Shown: one piece after another, positions 9,014 through 17,510 of the stretch
How positions within the stretch are numbered: the first letter of the stretch is position 1
How the letters are laid out: every line of letters starts with the position of its first letter
DNA from: Pseudooceanicola pacificus
GTDB taxonomy: Bacteria; Pseudomonadota; Alphaproteobacteria; Rhodobacterales; Rhodobacteraceae
Direction: 5' to 3'
DNA: 62,701 nt
Assembly (NCBI RefSeq): GCF_009789075.1
Contig: NZ_WNXQ01000015.1
Coordinates: 1 to 62,701, forward strand
Notes under the pieces: generated by a model
Told to the model about the DNA's origin: nothing
The model's input: the letters and a program-made list of their open reading frames with translations, nothing else
Database searches by the model: none
Position numbers and translations under genes: made by a program

Positions 9014-10198
9014 TCAGGCTTTTTCATAAAGCGTGGTGACGCAGGCCCCGCCGAGGCCCAGATTGTGCTGAAGCGCCAGACGTGCGCCATCAACCTGGCG
9101 CGCATCTGCCTGGCCGCGAAGCTGCTGAACGAGCTCGGTACATTGCGCTAGGCCGGTCGCCCCAAGCGGATGGCCTTTGGACAAAAGACCGCCCGACGGG
9201 TTGGTCACGTATTTTCCGCCGTAGGTGTTGTCGCCATCATCAACGAATTTCGCCGCTTCGCCGCGACCGCAAAGGCCAAGCGCCTCATAGGTGATAAGCT
9301 CGTTGTGGGCGAAACAGTCGTGCAGTTCGACCACATCCACGTCCTCGGGCCCGATGCCCGCGTCCTCGTAAACCTGATCGGCGGCGCGCTTGGCCATCGA
9401 AAAGCCGACCACTTCGCGCATGTCATGGGCTTCGAAAGTTTCCGGGCCGTCCGTCGTCATGGCCTGCGCCGCGATCCGAACCGAACTGTCCAGTCCGTGC
9501 TTGTCGGCGAATTTCTTGGAACAAATGATCGCGGCGGCCGCGCCACAGGTTGGCGGACAGGCCATGAGCTTGGTCATGACGCCGGGCCAGACGACCTGGG
9601 CGGCCATGACGTCTTCCGCCGTCACCTCCTGCCGGAACAGGGCAACCGGATTCTTCGCAGCATGTCGGCTGGCCTTGGCGCGGATTTTTGCGAAGGTTTC
9701 CAGGGGGGTGCCGAACTCGTCCATATGCGCCTTGCCCGCACCGCCGAAGTACCGCAGCGCCAGCGGGATCTCGGCACTGCCAACCAGTTCGTCGGTTTCA
9801 CTGTCGAATGCCGCAAACGGGCTGACCCGGTCATGGAACATCGCACCGATTGCGCCGGGCTGCATCTGTTCGAACCCAAGTGCCAGAGCACATTCGACCG
9901 CGCCGCTTTCAACTGCCTGCCTGGCCAGGAACAGGGCGGACGATCCGGTCGAGCAGTTGTTGTTCACATTCAGAACCGGGATGCCTGTCATTCCGACATG
10001 GTACAGGGCGCGCTGACCGCAGGTGCTGTCGCCATAGACATAGCCAACATAGGCCTGTTGGACTTTATCATAATCCAACCCCGCGTCTGCCAGAGCGGAC
10101 CGGGTCGCAGCGGTCGCCATCACATCGTAGCTTTCGGATTTTCCCGGCTTCTGGAACGGGACCATCCCAACGCCTGCAACATAGGCTTTGTCTGTCAT
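9014..10198 (-). CDS. SCP2-type thiolase / acetyl-CoA acetyltransferase-like
   Basis: A 394-residue thiolase of the SCP-x / lipid-transfer type. The nucleophilic cysteine is about residue 82 (NNNCSTGSSA). HDCFAHNE and NPSGGLLSKGHPLGATG supply the other active-site histidines. This subfamily cleaves methyl-branched or bulky 3-ketoacyl-CoAs more often than straight chains. ATG at 10198 has a GGGAGAGAG ribosome site; an upstream in-frame start is less likely. It opens a two-gene minus-strand unit with the SDR downstream, behind operator box B. Confidence 0.88.
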   Translation of the reverse strand: MTDKAYVAGVGMVPFQKPGKSESYDVMATAATRSALADAGLDYDKVQQAYVGYVYGDSTCGQRALYHVGMTGIPVLNVNNNCSTGSSALFLARQAVESGAVECALALGFEQMQPGAIGAMFHDRVSPFAAFDSETDELVGSAEIPLALRYFGGAGKAHMDEFGTPLETFAKIRAKASRHAAKNPVALFRQEVTAEDVMAAQVVWPGVMTKLMACPPTCGAAAAIICSKKFADKHGLDSSVRIAAQAMTTDGPETFEAHDMREVVGFSMAKRAADQVYEDAGIGPEDVDVVELHDCFAHNELITYEALGLCGRGEAAKFVDDGDNTYGGKYVTNPSGGLLSKGHPLGATGLAQCTELVQQLRGQADARQVDGARLALQHNLGLGGACVTTLYEKA

Positions 10199-10253
10199 TT
10201 CTCTCTCTCCCAAGTTCGGTCAGGCCACCCTAATCGGTCCGCCAGCCTATTTT

Positions 10254-10267
10254 CTACCATTTGTTAG
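10254..10267. promoter_or_regulatory. TetR-type operator, box B
   Basis: CTACCATTTGTTAG matches the CTAAC-N4-GTTAG palindrome with one mismatch in the left arm. It lies 55 bp upstream of the thiolase gene on the minus strand and 69 bp from box C, which serves the opposite strand. A clear -35 for the thiolase is not obvious at the standard spacing, so only the operator is called. Confidence 0.55.
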
Positions 10268-10323
10268 ATTTTAAATCCCAACCTTGGGAAGTGTCAATAT
10301 CGCCAAGCTGTGACGTAGGGAGC

Positions 10324-10352
10324 TTGCGCTATTTTCTAACTTGTGTTTGTTT
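10324..10352 (+). promoter_or_regulatory. Promoter with TetR-type operator, box C
   Basis: TTGCGC (10324-10329), a 17-bp spacer and TTGTTT (10347-10352) face the PaaY-like gene. The spacer carries CTAACTTGTGTTTG (10336-10349), one mismatch from the CTAAC-N4-GTTAG consensus. The geometry matches the other boxes: the right arm overlaps the -10 hexamer. The long gap to the gene (about 100 bp) leaves room for a leader. Confidence 0.5.
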
Positions 10353-10451
10353 TCGGGCCACACGCCCTGATCGGCGGCACAATTGAGGGATTCTGGTCCC
10401 GGCGCAACCGCTGACAAGCGTTTAGCACTCAGCTTACGAAAGGTGGTCGGA

Positions 10452-11063
10452 ATGGCATACTGTTATGAGTTCAAGGGTTTTATACCCGTCGTGCCCGAGG
10501 ATACATATGTCCACCCCCAGGCCGTTCTGATCGGAAATGTCATCTTGGGTCATGGATGCTACATCGGCCCCGGAGCAAGCTTGCGGGGCGATTTCGGCAG
10601 GATCGTGATCGGGGATGGAGCCAATGTTCAGGACAATTGCATCATCCATTCCTTTCCCGGCCGCGACGCCGTGGTGGAAAGCGACGGCCACATCGGCCAT
10701 GGCGCGATCCTGCACGGTTGCACAGTGGGCCGGAACGCTCTGGTCGGAATGAATTCCGTCATTATGGATGGTGTAGAGCTTGGGGCGGAATCGATTGTCG
10801 GCGCGCAGGCGTTTGTGCGTGGCGAAACCGTGATTCCGCCGCGTTCGATGGTGGTGGGATCGCCGGCAAAGGTGATCCGCGAGGTCAGCGAGAAAGAAAT
10901 CGCGTGGAAAACGCGCGGCACCGCGGAATACCAGCAACTTGCGCGCGACTGTCTGGCCGGATTGACGCCGGTCGAGCCGCTGAAGGCGGTCGAGGCAAAC
11001 CGGCCCGGCATGGCGGCCTCTGACGTCGTCTCCATTCAGGAGGCGCGGCGGACATCGTCCTGA
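10452..11063 (+). CDS. PaaY/CaiE-like hexapeptide-repeat protein
   Basis: A 203-residue left-handed beta-helix protein of the gamma-carbonic-anhydrase fold. Repeated hexapeptides ([21 protein letters not shown] onward) run from about residue 25 to 150, with HSFPG and GHGAILHGC supplying histidines in the zinc-binding positions. A charged helical tail closes it. PaaY hydrolyses CoA thioesters in phenylacetate catabolism and CaiE accompanies carnitine metabolism, so a thioesterase role that frees trapped CoA is plausible. ATG at 10452 follows AGGTGG. It is monocistronic, divergent from the thiolase unit, and ends at a strong hairpin. Confidence 0.8.
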   Translation: MAYCYEFKGFIPVVPEDTYVHPQAVLIGNVILGHGCYIGPGASLRGDFGRIVIGDGANVQDNCIIHSFPGRDAVVESDGHIGHGAILHGCTVGRNALVGMNSVIMDGVELGAESIVGAQAFVRGETVIPPRSMVVGSPAKVIREVSEKEIAWKTRGTAEYQQLARDCLAGLTPVEPLKAVEANRPGMAASDVVSIQEARRTSS

Positions 11064-11090
11064 CCTGTCCGGGAACCGGACCGGTCAGGA
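11058..11090. terminator. Strong hairpin between convergent genes
   Basis: TCCTGACC (11058-11065) pairs with GGTCAGGA (11083-11090), and GTCCGG (11067-11072) with CCGGAC (11076-11081), closing on a GAA loop with one T/C mismatch. The stem starts in the last codons of the PaaY-like gene, and the carboxyltransferase stop is 85 bp away on the other strand. There is no clear T-run, so it may act as a transcript-end hairpin rather than a classic intrinsic terminator. Confidence 0.55.
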
Positions 11091-11174
11091 CTACTTCAGA
11101 TTCCGAAAGCGCCAGATGGAAGCGCCTTGACGCGGAACGGCACTCCCCGACCCGGTGTGCCGTCCCTCAAGCCT

Positions 11175-12782
11175 TTACAGACGGAAGATCCCGTAGTGCG
11201 GATCGTCGATCGGTGCATTGAGCGAGGCAGAAATCGACATGCCAAGCGCGTTGCGTGTGTCCGCCGGATCGAGGATGCCGTCGTCCCACAATTCCGAGGT
11301 CGAGGTATAAGCCTCGACATCGCGCTTGTATTTTTCCAGCACCGGTTCGCGGATCGCGGCGATTTCTTCTTCGGTCAGCTCTTTGCCTTCGCGCTGAAGC
11401 TGCCGAATCTTGACGTCCGCCATGGTATTTGCGGCCTGATCCGCCCCCATCACGCCGATCTCGGCCTGGGGCCACATGAACAGCGTGCGCGCGTCCCAGG
11501 CCCGTCCGCACATCCCGTAGTTGCCGGCCCCGTAAGACGCATTGGCGATCACGGTAAACTTCGGCACGACCGAGCCGCCCTGCGCCATCAGCATCTTGGC
11601 GCCATCCTTGGCGATGCCTCGTTCTTCGTATTCGCGGCCCACCATATAGCCGGTGATGTTCTGGAAAAAGACCAGAGGCGTGCGGTTCTGGTTGCACAAC
11701 TGCATGAAATGCGCTGCCTTGAGCGAACTGTCGTTGAACAGCACCCCGTTGTTGGCAAGGATGCCGACCTTGTAACCCCAGATATGGGCAAAGCCGCAAA
11801 CCATCGTGGTGCCATAGTCGGGCTGGTATTCGTGAAAGCGCGAGCCATCGACGATCCGCGCCAGGACCTCGCGCATATCAAACTGGGTTTTCCGGTCCTT
11901 GGGGATGATCCCATAAAGCTCCTTGGGGTCGTAGTATGGCTCTTCAAAAGCGGCGGTTTCGATGATCGTTTTCGGGGTGCGCATCCATTGGCTGACAATC
12001 TCGCGCGCCAGTGAAAAGGCGTGTTGTTCGGTCGCGGCGCGATAGTCGCCGGTGCCCGATACCGAGGTGTGCATGACCGCGCCGCCAAGCTCCTGAACAC
12101 CGACCTCTTCGCCGGTAGCCGCCTTGACCAGCGGGGGACCGCCAAGGAAAATCGCGCCTGTGCCTTCGATGATGATGTTGTAGTCGCTCAGCGTCGGCAC
12201 ATAGGCACCGCCAGCCGTGCAGTGTCCGCCGACCACGGCAATCTGCGGGATATTGGCCTGGCTCAGCTTGACCTGGTTGCGGAACACCCGCCCGCCCAGA
12301 TACCGGTCGGGAAACACCCCGTGCTGCAGCGGCAGGAAACCGCCCGCGCTGTCGCAGATATGGATGACCGGCAGACGGTTTTCCAGCGCGACATCCAGAA
12401 GACGCACGACCTTTTTCACGGTATGCGGATACCAGGCACCGCCCTTGACGCTGGCATCATTGGCATGAATGGCGACCTCGCGGCCTTGCACGATGCCGAT
12501 CCCCGTAACCACGCCTGCGCCGGGCACCACCCCGTCATATTCACGACAGGCCGCCAGGGTTGAAAATTCCAAAAACGGAGTGCCGGGGTCCAGCAGCAGT
12601 TTCAACCGCTCGCGCACGCCCAGTTTGTTCTGGCGGGCGAGGCGGTCGATATCGCGTTGCGGACGTTCGAAACGCGCCGCGTGCTGGCGAGCGTGGAATT
12701 CCTTCAGCCGTTCAGACATGGCGGCGAAATTTGCCTTGTAGTCGGCGGCATTGGTGTCGATCTGACTTTCAATTCTGCGCAT
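11175..12782 (-). CDS. Acyl-CoA carboxylase carboxyltransferase (beta) subunit, geranyl-CoA-carboxylase-like
   Basis: A 535-residue carboxyltransferase with GGHCTAGGAYVPTLSD near residue 185 and ASYGAGNYGMCGRAW in the second half. In the block VFPDRYLGGRVFRNQ the residue aligned with the MCC phenylalanine is glycine (about 163). A Phe-to-Gly change in this region has been linked to the longer geranyl-CoA substrate in GCC beta; my alignment is by eye. ATG at 12782 has a GGAGGAG ribosome site and lies 2 bp after the BCCP stop; a GTG six bases upstream is possible. It is the last gene of the operon holding AtuA, supporting an acyclic-terpenoid-type substrate. Confidence 0.9.
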   Translation of the reverse strand: MRRIESQIDTNAADYKANFAAMSERLKEFHARQHAARFERPQRDIDRLARQNKLGVRERLKLLLDPGTPFLEFSTLAACREYDGVVPGAGVVTGIGIVQGREVAIHANDASVKGGAWYPHTVKKVVRLLDVALENRLPVIHICDSAGGFLPLQHGVFPDRYLGGRVFRNQVKLSQANIPQIAVVGGHCTAGGAYVPTLSDYNIIIEGTGAIFLGGPPLVKAATGEEVGVQELGGAVMHTSVSGTGDYRAATEQHAFSLAREIVSQWMRTPKTIIETAAFEEPYYDPKELYGIIPKDRKTQFDMREVLARIVDGSRFHEYQPDYGTTMVCGFAHIWGYKVGILANNGVLFNDSSLKAAHFMQLCNQNRTPLVFFQNITGYMVGREYEERGIAKDGAKMLMAQGGSVVPKFTVIANASYGAGNYGMCGRAWDARTLFMWPQAEIGVMGADQAANTMADVKIRQLQREGKELTEEEIAAIREPVLEKYKRDVEAYTSTSELWDDGILDPADTRNALGMSISASLNAPIDDPHYGIFRL

Positions 12783-12784
12783 GG

Positions 12785-13288
12785 TCACTCCTCCTCCGGA
12801 GCCAATTGGGCCAGGATGTCTTTCAGACCAAAACTGTCGCCTTCGGCGAATGGCATTTCGGCAACGACCCCGTCGCGCGGCGCCGTCAGTGTGGTTTCCA
12901 ACTTCATGCTTTCGATCACCAGAAGTGGCTGGCCTTCTTCAACCGCATCGCCGGGTTTAACCGCAACTGACACCACGACACCCGGCATGGGCGCCACCAA
13001 TCGGTCGTCGCTCGCGCCACCGTCGCTTCCGGCCAGGCGTTCGGCGGGATCAACCCGCCCGACTTCATAGGTTCGCCCGTCCGTGTGTACAAAAGTTGCT
13101 TCCGGCCCCACGGCCAGTCGCAATTCGCGCACAACACCCTTGGCCCGCAGCTTGTAACCGCCCGGCAGACCCGTCGGGTCCAATTGGCAGGCAACAGCGC
13201 CAGTGGGGGTGTTGAGCACGAACCGGCTGCCATCATGACCCAGCCAGCAATCAGTCTCTTCTCCGTCGATCTGAAAAATCCGTTGCAT
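12785..13288 (-). CDS. Biotin carboxyl carrier protein, separate subunit
   Basis: A 167-residue protein with an N-terminal region resembling the BT/linker part of carboxylase alpha subunits and a C-terminal biotinyl domain. VIESMKLETT places the biotinylated lysine about residue 129. ATG at 13288 shares its A with the upstream stop (TGATG), so it is translationally coupled to the biotin carboxylase. In most MCC and GCC enzymes this segment is fused to the carboxylase; here it is a separate chain in a different frame. Either the alpha subunit is truly split or a single indel has cut it. Confidence 0.88.
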   Translation of the reverse strand: MQRIFQIDGEETDCWLGHDGSRFVLNTPTGAVACQLDPTGLPGGYKLRAKGVVRELRLAVGPEATFVHTDGRTYEVGRVDPAERLAGSDGGASDDRLVAPMPGVVVSVAVKPGDAVEEGQPLLVIESMKLETTLTAPRDGVVAEMPFAEGDSFGLKDILAQLAPEEE

Positions 13289-14757
13289 CAGTTTCTCCAC
13301 CCACCCATCTTGCGGTACATTTCCGGTATCTGCATTACGTCACTCACCAGGCGCTCGTCCGATAGGGCCGCCGCCGCCATCAGCAAGTCAGAGACGTCTT
13401 CGCCCGGCGCGGTTAGCGTTTCGGATTGTTCAGCCAGGAAGCCAGTTGAAACGTCACCAGAGGCGAAATCCGGATGTGCAAGGATTGCATCCAGGTAACC
13501 GGTGTTGGTCGTTACCCCGAGAATCACATAGCTTTGCACCGCGCTCCGGGCACGGGCGATGGCCTGCGCGCGATCCGGGCCATGCACGATCAGCTTGGAC
13601 AACATCGGGTCGAAGTCGGTCGTTACCTTGCCGCCATCCAGAATGCCGCTGTCTACGCGGATCCCCTCGCCCTGGGGTTCGTCCAGCAGCAGGATATTGC
13701 CGATCGCGGGGCGAAAATCGGCGGTCGCATCCTCGGCACAGATGCGCAGTTCGATCGAGTGTCCGGTTTGGGGAATATCCGCCTGCACGGCGCTCAGCCC
13801 GTCGCCCGCCGCGACACGCAGCTGCTCGGCAACCAGATCAAAGCCGGTTACCATCTCGGTCACCGGATGTTCGACCTGAAGGCGGGTGTTCATTTCCAGG
13901 AAATAAAAGGCCCCATCCTGTGCATAGATGAATTCGACAGTCCCTGCCCCGCGGTATTTGACGGCGCGGGCAATTCCGACAGCGGTCTCGCAGATCTCAT
14001 CCCGTTGCTCGGGGGTCAGCGCCGGTGACGGCGTTTCCTCGATAATCTTCTGGAACCGGCGCTGGATCGAACATTCACGTTCCCAGAAATGGACCACGTT
14101 GCCCTGTCCGTCGCCCATCACCTGCACCTCGATATGGCGCGGGCGTTCGATATAGCGTTCGACGAAAAGCCGCCCGTCGCCGAAATATCGTTCGCCTTCG
14201 CGGCGCGCGGTTTCGATTTCGGTCTCCAGCGTGCTGTCCTCGCGTACGACGCGCATGCCCTTGCCGCCACCGCCGGCCGAGGGCTTGATGAGCAGCGGAT
14301 AGCCAACGGCGCGGGCGCGTTCGACAAAGCTCGCCGGATCATCATCCTCGATGGCCGAGGGGGCGACGGGAAACCCGCGTTCCTCGACGAAGGCGCGGGC
14401 GCGGACCTTGTCCCCCATCAGGTCGATGACCTCGGACGTCGGGCCGACAAAGGTCACTCCGGCTTTTTCCAGCGCCGCGACAAAACCGGCATTCTCTGAC
14501 AGAAAGCCATAGCCGGGATGAACCGCGTCCGCGCCGATCCCTTTGGCGGCTTCGACGATCTGAGGAATATCGAGATAGGCGGCCACGGGCGTCGGGCCGT
14601 CGATCATCACGACCTCATCTGCGATCAGATGCGCCGGCCCCTCTTGCTCGGCGACATGACGCAACACGGCAGTCGCAAGCCCGCGGGCCTTAGCGGTGCG
14701 CAACACGCGCGCCGCGATCTCGCCCCGATTGGCGACCAGGAGTTTCGAAATGGTCAT
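13288..14757 (-). CDS. Biotin carboxylase, stand-alone
   Basis: A 489-residue biotin carboxylase. LLVANRGEIAARV opens the N-terminal domain, GGGGKGMRVV is the ATP-grasp glycine loop near residue 165, and EMNTRLQVEHPVTEMV is the catalytic block near 290. It ends soon after the carboxylase C domain, so it has no biotin carrier domain; that is encoded by the next gene. A helical tail (about 45 residues) follows and ends in GGWRN, reminiscent of the GWR stretch that precedes the BT domain in fused alpha subunits. ATG at 14757 follows AGAGGACG. It sits 12 bp after atuA. Confidence 0.9.
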   Translation of the reverse strand: MTISKLLVANRGEIAARVLRTAKARGLATAVLRHVAEQEGPAHLIADEVVMIDGPTPVAAYLDIPQIVEAAKGIGADAVHPGYGFLSENAGFVAALEKAGVTFVGPTSEVIDLMGDKVRARAFVEERGFPVAPSAIEDDDPASFVERARAVGYPLLIKPSAGGGGKGMRVVREDSTLETEIETARREGERYFGDGRLFVERYIERPRHIEVQVMGDGQGNVVHFWERECSIQRRFQKIIEETPSPALTPEQRDEICETAVGIARAVKYRGAGTVEFIYAQDGAFYFLEMNTRLQVEHPVTEMVTGFDLVAEQLRVAAGDGLSAVQADIPQTGHSIELRICAEDATADFRPAIGNILLLDEPQGEGIRVDSGILDGGKVTTDFDPMLSKLIVHGPDRAQAIARARSAVQSYVILGVTTNTGYLDAILAHPDFASGDVSTGFLAEQSETLTAPGEDVSDLLMAAAALSDERLVSDVMQIPEMYRKMGGWRN

Positions 14758-14769
14758 GGTGTCGTCCTC

Positions 14770-16569
14770 TTAGTTCCGGGCCGCGGCATTCAGTCCGTCA
14801 CGTGCGGCCAGATCGGCTGGCACGGGAATTTCGATATCAAGCAGCATCTGCGCGAACCCTTTGCCCTGCGGGTCTATGCGGACCGAAGCGATGCCCCCCC
14901 CGCCCAGCGAGTCATGCAGCAGGAAATTCAGCGAATGGCTTCCGGGCAGGTCGAACCGTTCTACCCTGCCGTCGCAGACATGGGCGAAATAGTCCTTCAC
15001 CACCTCTTCGCTGAGAGCCGAGCGGATATATGGCAGGTAGTCCGGCTTGCGCGCGAGGATGCCGATATTGGCGATGTCCCCCTTGTCGCCCGAGCGGCCC
15101 CAGGCCAGATCGACGAGGCGGACCTTGACAACGTCCGGACCGGGCTCGCGGCTATCTGCGGGCGGTGCGGCAGGCGGATCAAGGTGGACTGGCGTGGCGG
15201 CCACGCTCACGGGCACATCCTTGCCGTCGACCTCGACCGCGACGGGGGTCTCGGCCTTGCTCTGAAGGAAGGAAAATAGACGGACCACCGGCTGCACCTT
15301 TGGCCGTCCGGCGAAGAACCCGGTCAGACCCTGCGCGGTCGAAATCGCCATCGGTGCGATTTCGCCGGCAAAGATGTTCAGCGCGGCGCGATCGTCATGG
15401 ACCGCGCCGATCTTGAGCACCACCTCGCGGGTCCGGGCGCGCGCATTTGCGCCATAGGCCGCCTCGGCCCCCAGCACCTCGACGCTGACCTGCCGGAAAT
15501 CTCCCATGTTGCGGTCGCGGAAAATCCGGCGACAGCGGGTCAGGATCGCCTCGGCCACACGTTCGGCCTTGGCGGGTGCGTCAATCGCGGCCAGTGTCAG
15601 GGTAGAGACCGCGCGCCAGCCATCGGCATGGGTCGCCGACACCTTGTAGCTGTCGGTGCGCCCAAGCCCCCGGCCGCCCTTGACCAGCACCCGGTCGGGT
15701 CCGACCTGTTCCAGGGTGACCCCGGACCAGTCGCAGATCACGTCGGGCAACAGGTAGGCGCGCGGGTCCCCGATTTCATAGAGCATCTGCTCTCCGACTG
15801 ACCCGGGCACGACCAGCCCGCCGGTGTCAGGCGTCTTGGTCATGATGAAACTGCCGTCTTCGGACACCTCGACGATGGGCATGCCCATATTGTCCCAACC
15901 CGGCACGTCCTGCCAGTCGGTGAAGTTGCCGCCGGTTCCCTGGGGGCCGCATTCGATCAGGTGGCCGGCCAGCGATCCCTGGCTGAGCTTGTCCCAGTCA
16001 TCGTCGCCCCAACCGTATTCATGCATCAGGGGACCAAGCGCGACCGCGCTGTCGGCGCAGCGTCCGGTGATCACGATGTCGGCCCCGGCATCCAGCGCGG
16101 CAGCGATGGGGCGGGCACCCAGATAGGCATTCATGCTCCAGATATCATCTGGAAATGCGACACCCGAGAACATTTCCGTCTGACCGTTTTTGCGAATTTC
16201 ATCGGCCCTGGGCAACAGGTCATCGCCTAGCACGACTCCGATGGACAGATCGATCCCGGCCTGGGCGGCGGCTTTGGCAAGCGCATCGCTGCAGCCACGC
16301 GGGTTCACGCCCCCTGCATTGGCAACGACCTTGATCCCTTTTGCCTTGATATCCGACAACCAGGGTGCCAGCGCCTTGACGAAGTCCGGCGCATAGCCCG
16401 ACTCGGGCGCTTTGGCGCGGGCCCGCGCCATCAGCGACATTGTCACCTCTGCCAGATAGTCAAACACCAGATAGTCGATCTCGCCCTTTGAGACCAGTTG
16501 ACCGATCGCTTCCGGCGTATCGCCCCAGAAGCCCGACGCGCATCCGATGCGCAGCTTTCGTTCCGACAT
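14770..16569 (-). CDS. atuA: AtuA-family acyclic terpene utilisation protein
   Basis: A 599-residue protein of the AtuA (DUF1446) family. The N-terminal domain has GCASGFWGDTPEA, NAGGVNPRGC near residue 85 and ITGRCADSAVALGP near 170. The C-terminal part (from about 490, after a proline-rich linker) holds LAWGRSGDKGDIANIG, typical of the AtuA ferredoxin-like tail. AtuA is required for growth on citronellol/geraniol-type acyclic terpenes in Pseudomonas, but its reaction is not settled. A GGGAGGAGAGG ribosome site supports the start. Its neighbours, a crotonase upstream and geranyl-CoA-carboxylase-like subunits downstream, reproduce the core of atu clusters. Confidence 0.88.
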   Translation of the reverse strand: MSERKLRIGCASGFWGDTPEAIGQLVSKGEIDYLVFDYLAEVTMSLMARARAKAPESGYAPDFVKALAPWLSDIKAKGIKVVANAGGVNPRGCSDALAKAAAQAGIDLSIGVVLGDDLLPRADEIRKNGQTEMFSGVAFPDDIWSMNAYLGARPIAAALDAGADIVITGRCADSAVALGPLMHEYGWGDDDWDKLSQGSLAGHLIECGPQGTGGNFTDWQDVPGWDNMGMPIVEVSEDGSFIMTKTPDTGGLVVPGSVGEQMLYEIGDPRAYLLPDVICDWSGVTLEQVGPDRVLVKGGRGLGRTDSYKVSATHADGWRAVSTLTLAAIDAPAKAERVAEAILTRCRRIFRDRNMGDFRQVSVEVLGAEAAYGANARARTREVVLKIGAVHDDRAALNIFAGEIAPMAISTAQGLTGFFAGRPKVQPVVRLFSFLQSKAETPVAVEVDGKDVPVSVAATPVHLDPPAAPPADSREPGPDVVKVRLVDLAWGRSGDKGDIANIGILARKPDYLPYIRSALSEEVVKDYFAHVCDGRVERFDLPGSHSLNFLLHDSLGGGGIASVRIDPQGKGFAQMLLDIEIPVPADLAARDGLNAAARN

Positions 16570-16590
16570 ATTCCTCTCCTCCCCGTTTGA

Positions 16591-17376
16591 TCAGCGGCCC
16601 GTCCATTCGGGTTTGCGCTTCTCAATAAAGGCATCAAAGCCTTCGCGCGCGTCTTCGGTCTGCGCCACACGCGGTAACAGTGTTTCTGCAAACCGCATCT
16701 GCTGCGGATAGGTCATGTCCTCCATCGCGTGACAGGCGTATTTTCCCAGCCGGATCGCGCTCGGCGACTGCGCGGCGATCTGGGCAACCAGTTCTGCAAC
16801 CTTGTCGTCCAGCCCCGCGGCATCGGTCACATAGTTGACCAGATTGAACTGCAGGGCTTCCTCGGCCGTCAGAGGAACGCCGGTGATGAACATCTCCATC
16901 AGCCTCCGCCGGGGCAGCACGCGCATCATGGGTGGCACGATCGTCATAGGAAACAGACCCACCTTCACTTCCGGCGTTCCGATGCGGGCATGATCCGCCA
17001 TCACAGCCAGATCGCAGGCACAGATGATGCCCGCTCCTGCCCCCATCGCGACACCATTGATGCGCGCGATCGTTGGCTTTCGGCACGCCTGTATCGTCTC
17101 GAACAACCTTCCGGCAAAATGATCCGGGTCCGCCGGATCCTGAACAAACGGGCCGCCATCCGCCCCCGCCTTGATGTCGCCCCCGGCACAGAAGGCGCGC
17201 TCGCCCTCGCCGGTCAGAACGATCACGCGGCAATCGCTGTCCCTCTCGGCAGCACATATGGCGGCCATGATCCCGTCTGCGACCTCACGGTTGAGGGCAT
17301 TTCGATTGTCAGGACGTCGAATCGTGATACGCACTTCTTTGCCGAGCGCCTGCGATTGAACAACGCTCTCAGTCAT
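16591..17376 (-). CDS. Enoyl-CoA hydratase, AtuE-like position
   Basis: A 261-residue crotonase. FCAGGDIKAG and AMGAGAGIICACD form the oxyanion hole. The first classical glutamate is glycine, while the second is retained in GTPEVKVGLFPM, the same one-glutamate pattern as the LiuC-like protein at 4942-5736. It is the first gene of the minus-strand AtuA operon, 21 bp before atuA. By position it may hydrate the carboxylated product (isohexenylglutaconyl-CoA in the terpene pathway, AtuE role). That is inference; sequence fixes only the crotonase family. Confidence 0.85.
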   Translation of the reverse strand: MTESVVQSQALGKEVRITIRRPDNRNALNREVADGIMAAICAAERDSDCRVIVLTGEGERAFCAGGDIKAGADGGPFVQDPADPDHFAGRLFETIQACRKPTIARINGVAMGAGAGIICACDLAVMADHARIGTPEVKVGLFPMTIVPPMMRVLPRRRLMEMFITGVPLTAEEALQFNLVNYVTDAAGLDDKVAELVAQIAAQSPSAIRLGKYACHAMEDMTYPQQMRFAETLLPRVAQTEDAREGFDAFIEKRKPEWTGR

Positions 17377-17442
17377 TTCCGAAGCTCCCCCCCTGTATTC
17401 AGGACACCGCGCTTTCTTACGTCAGGTCGTCAAAAGCTTGGC

Positions 17443-17471
17443 TTGATCTATTTTCTAACATATGTTTGATT
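17443..17471 (+). promoter_or_regulatory. Promoter with TetR-type operator, box D
   Basis: TTGATC (17443-17448), a 17-bp spacer and TTGATT (17466-17471) face the plus-strand dehydrogenase operon. The spacer carries CTAACATATGTTTG (17455-17468), one mismatch from consensus. The 30-odd bases here are nearly the same as at box F (36271-36299), beyond the operator itself. The box lies midway between two divergent operons (starts at 17376 and 17511), so one operator could control both. Confidence 0.65.
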
Positions 17472-17510
17472 TTGGTCAACACGGCGGACGACATTTTTCG
17501 GGAGGATGAT

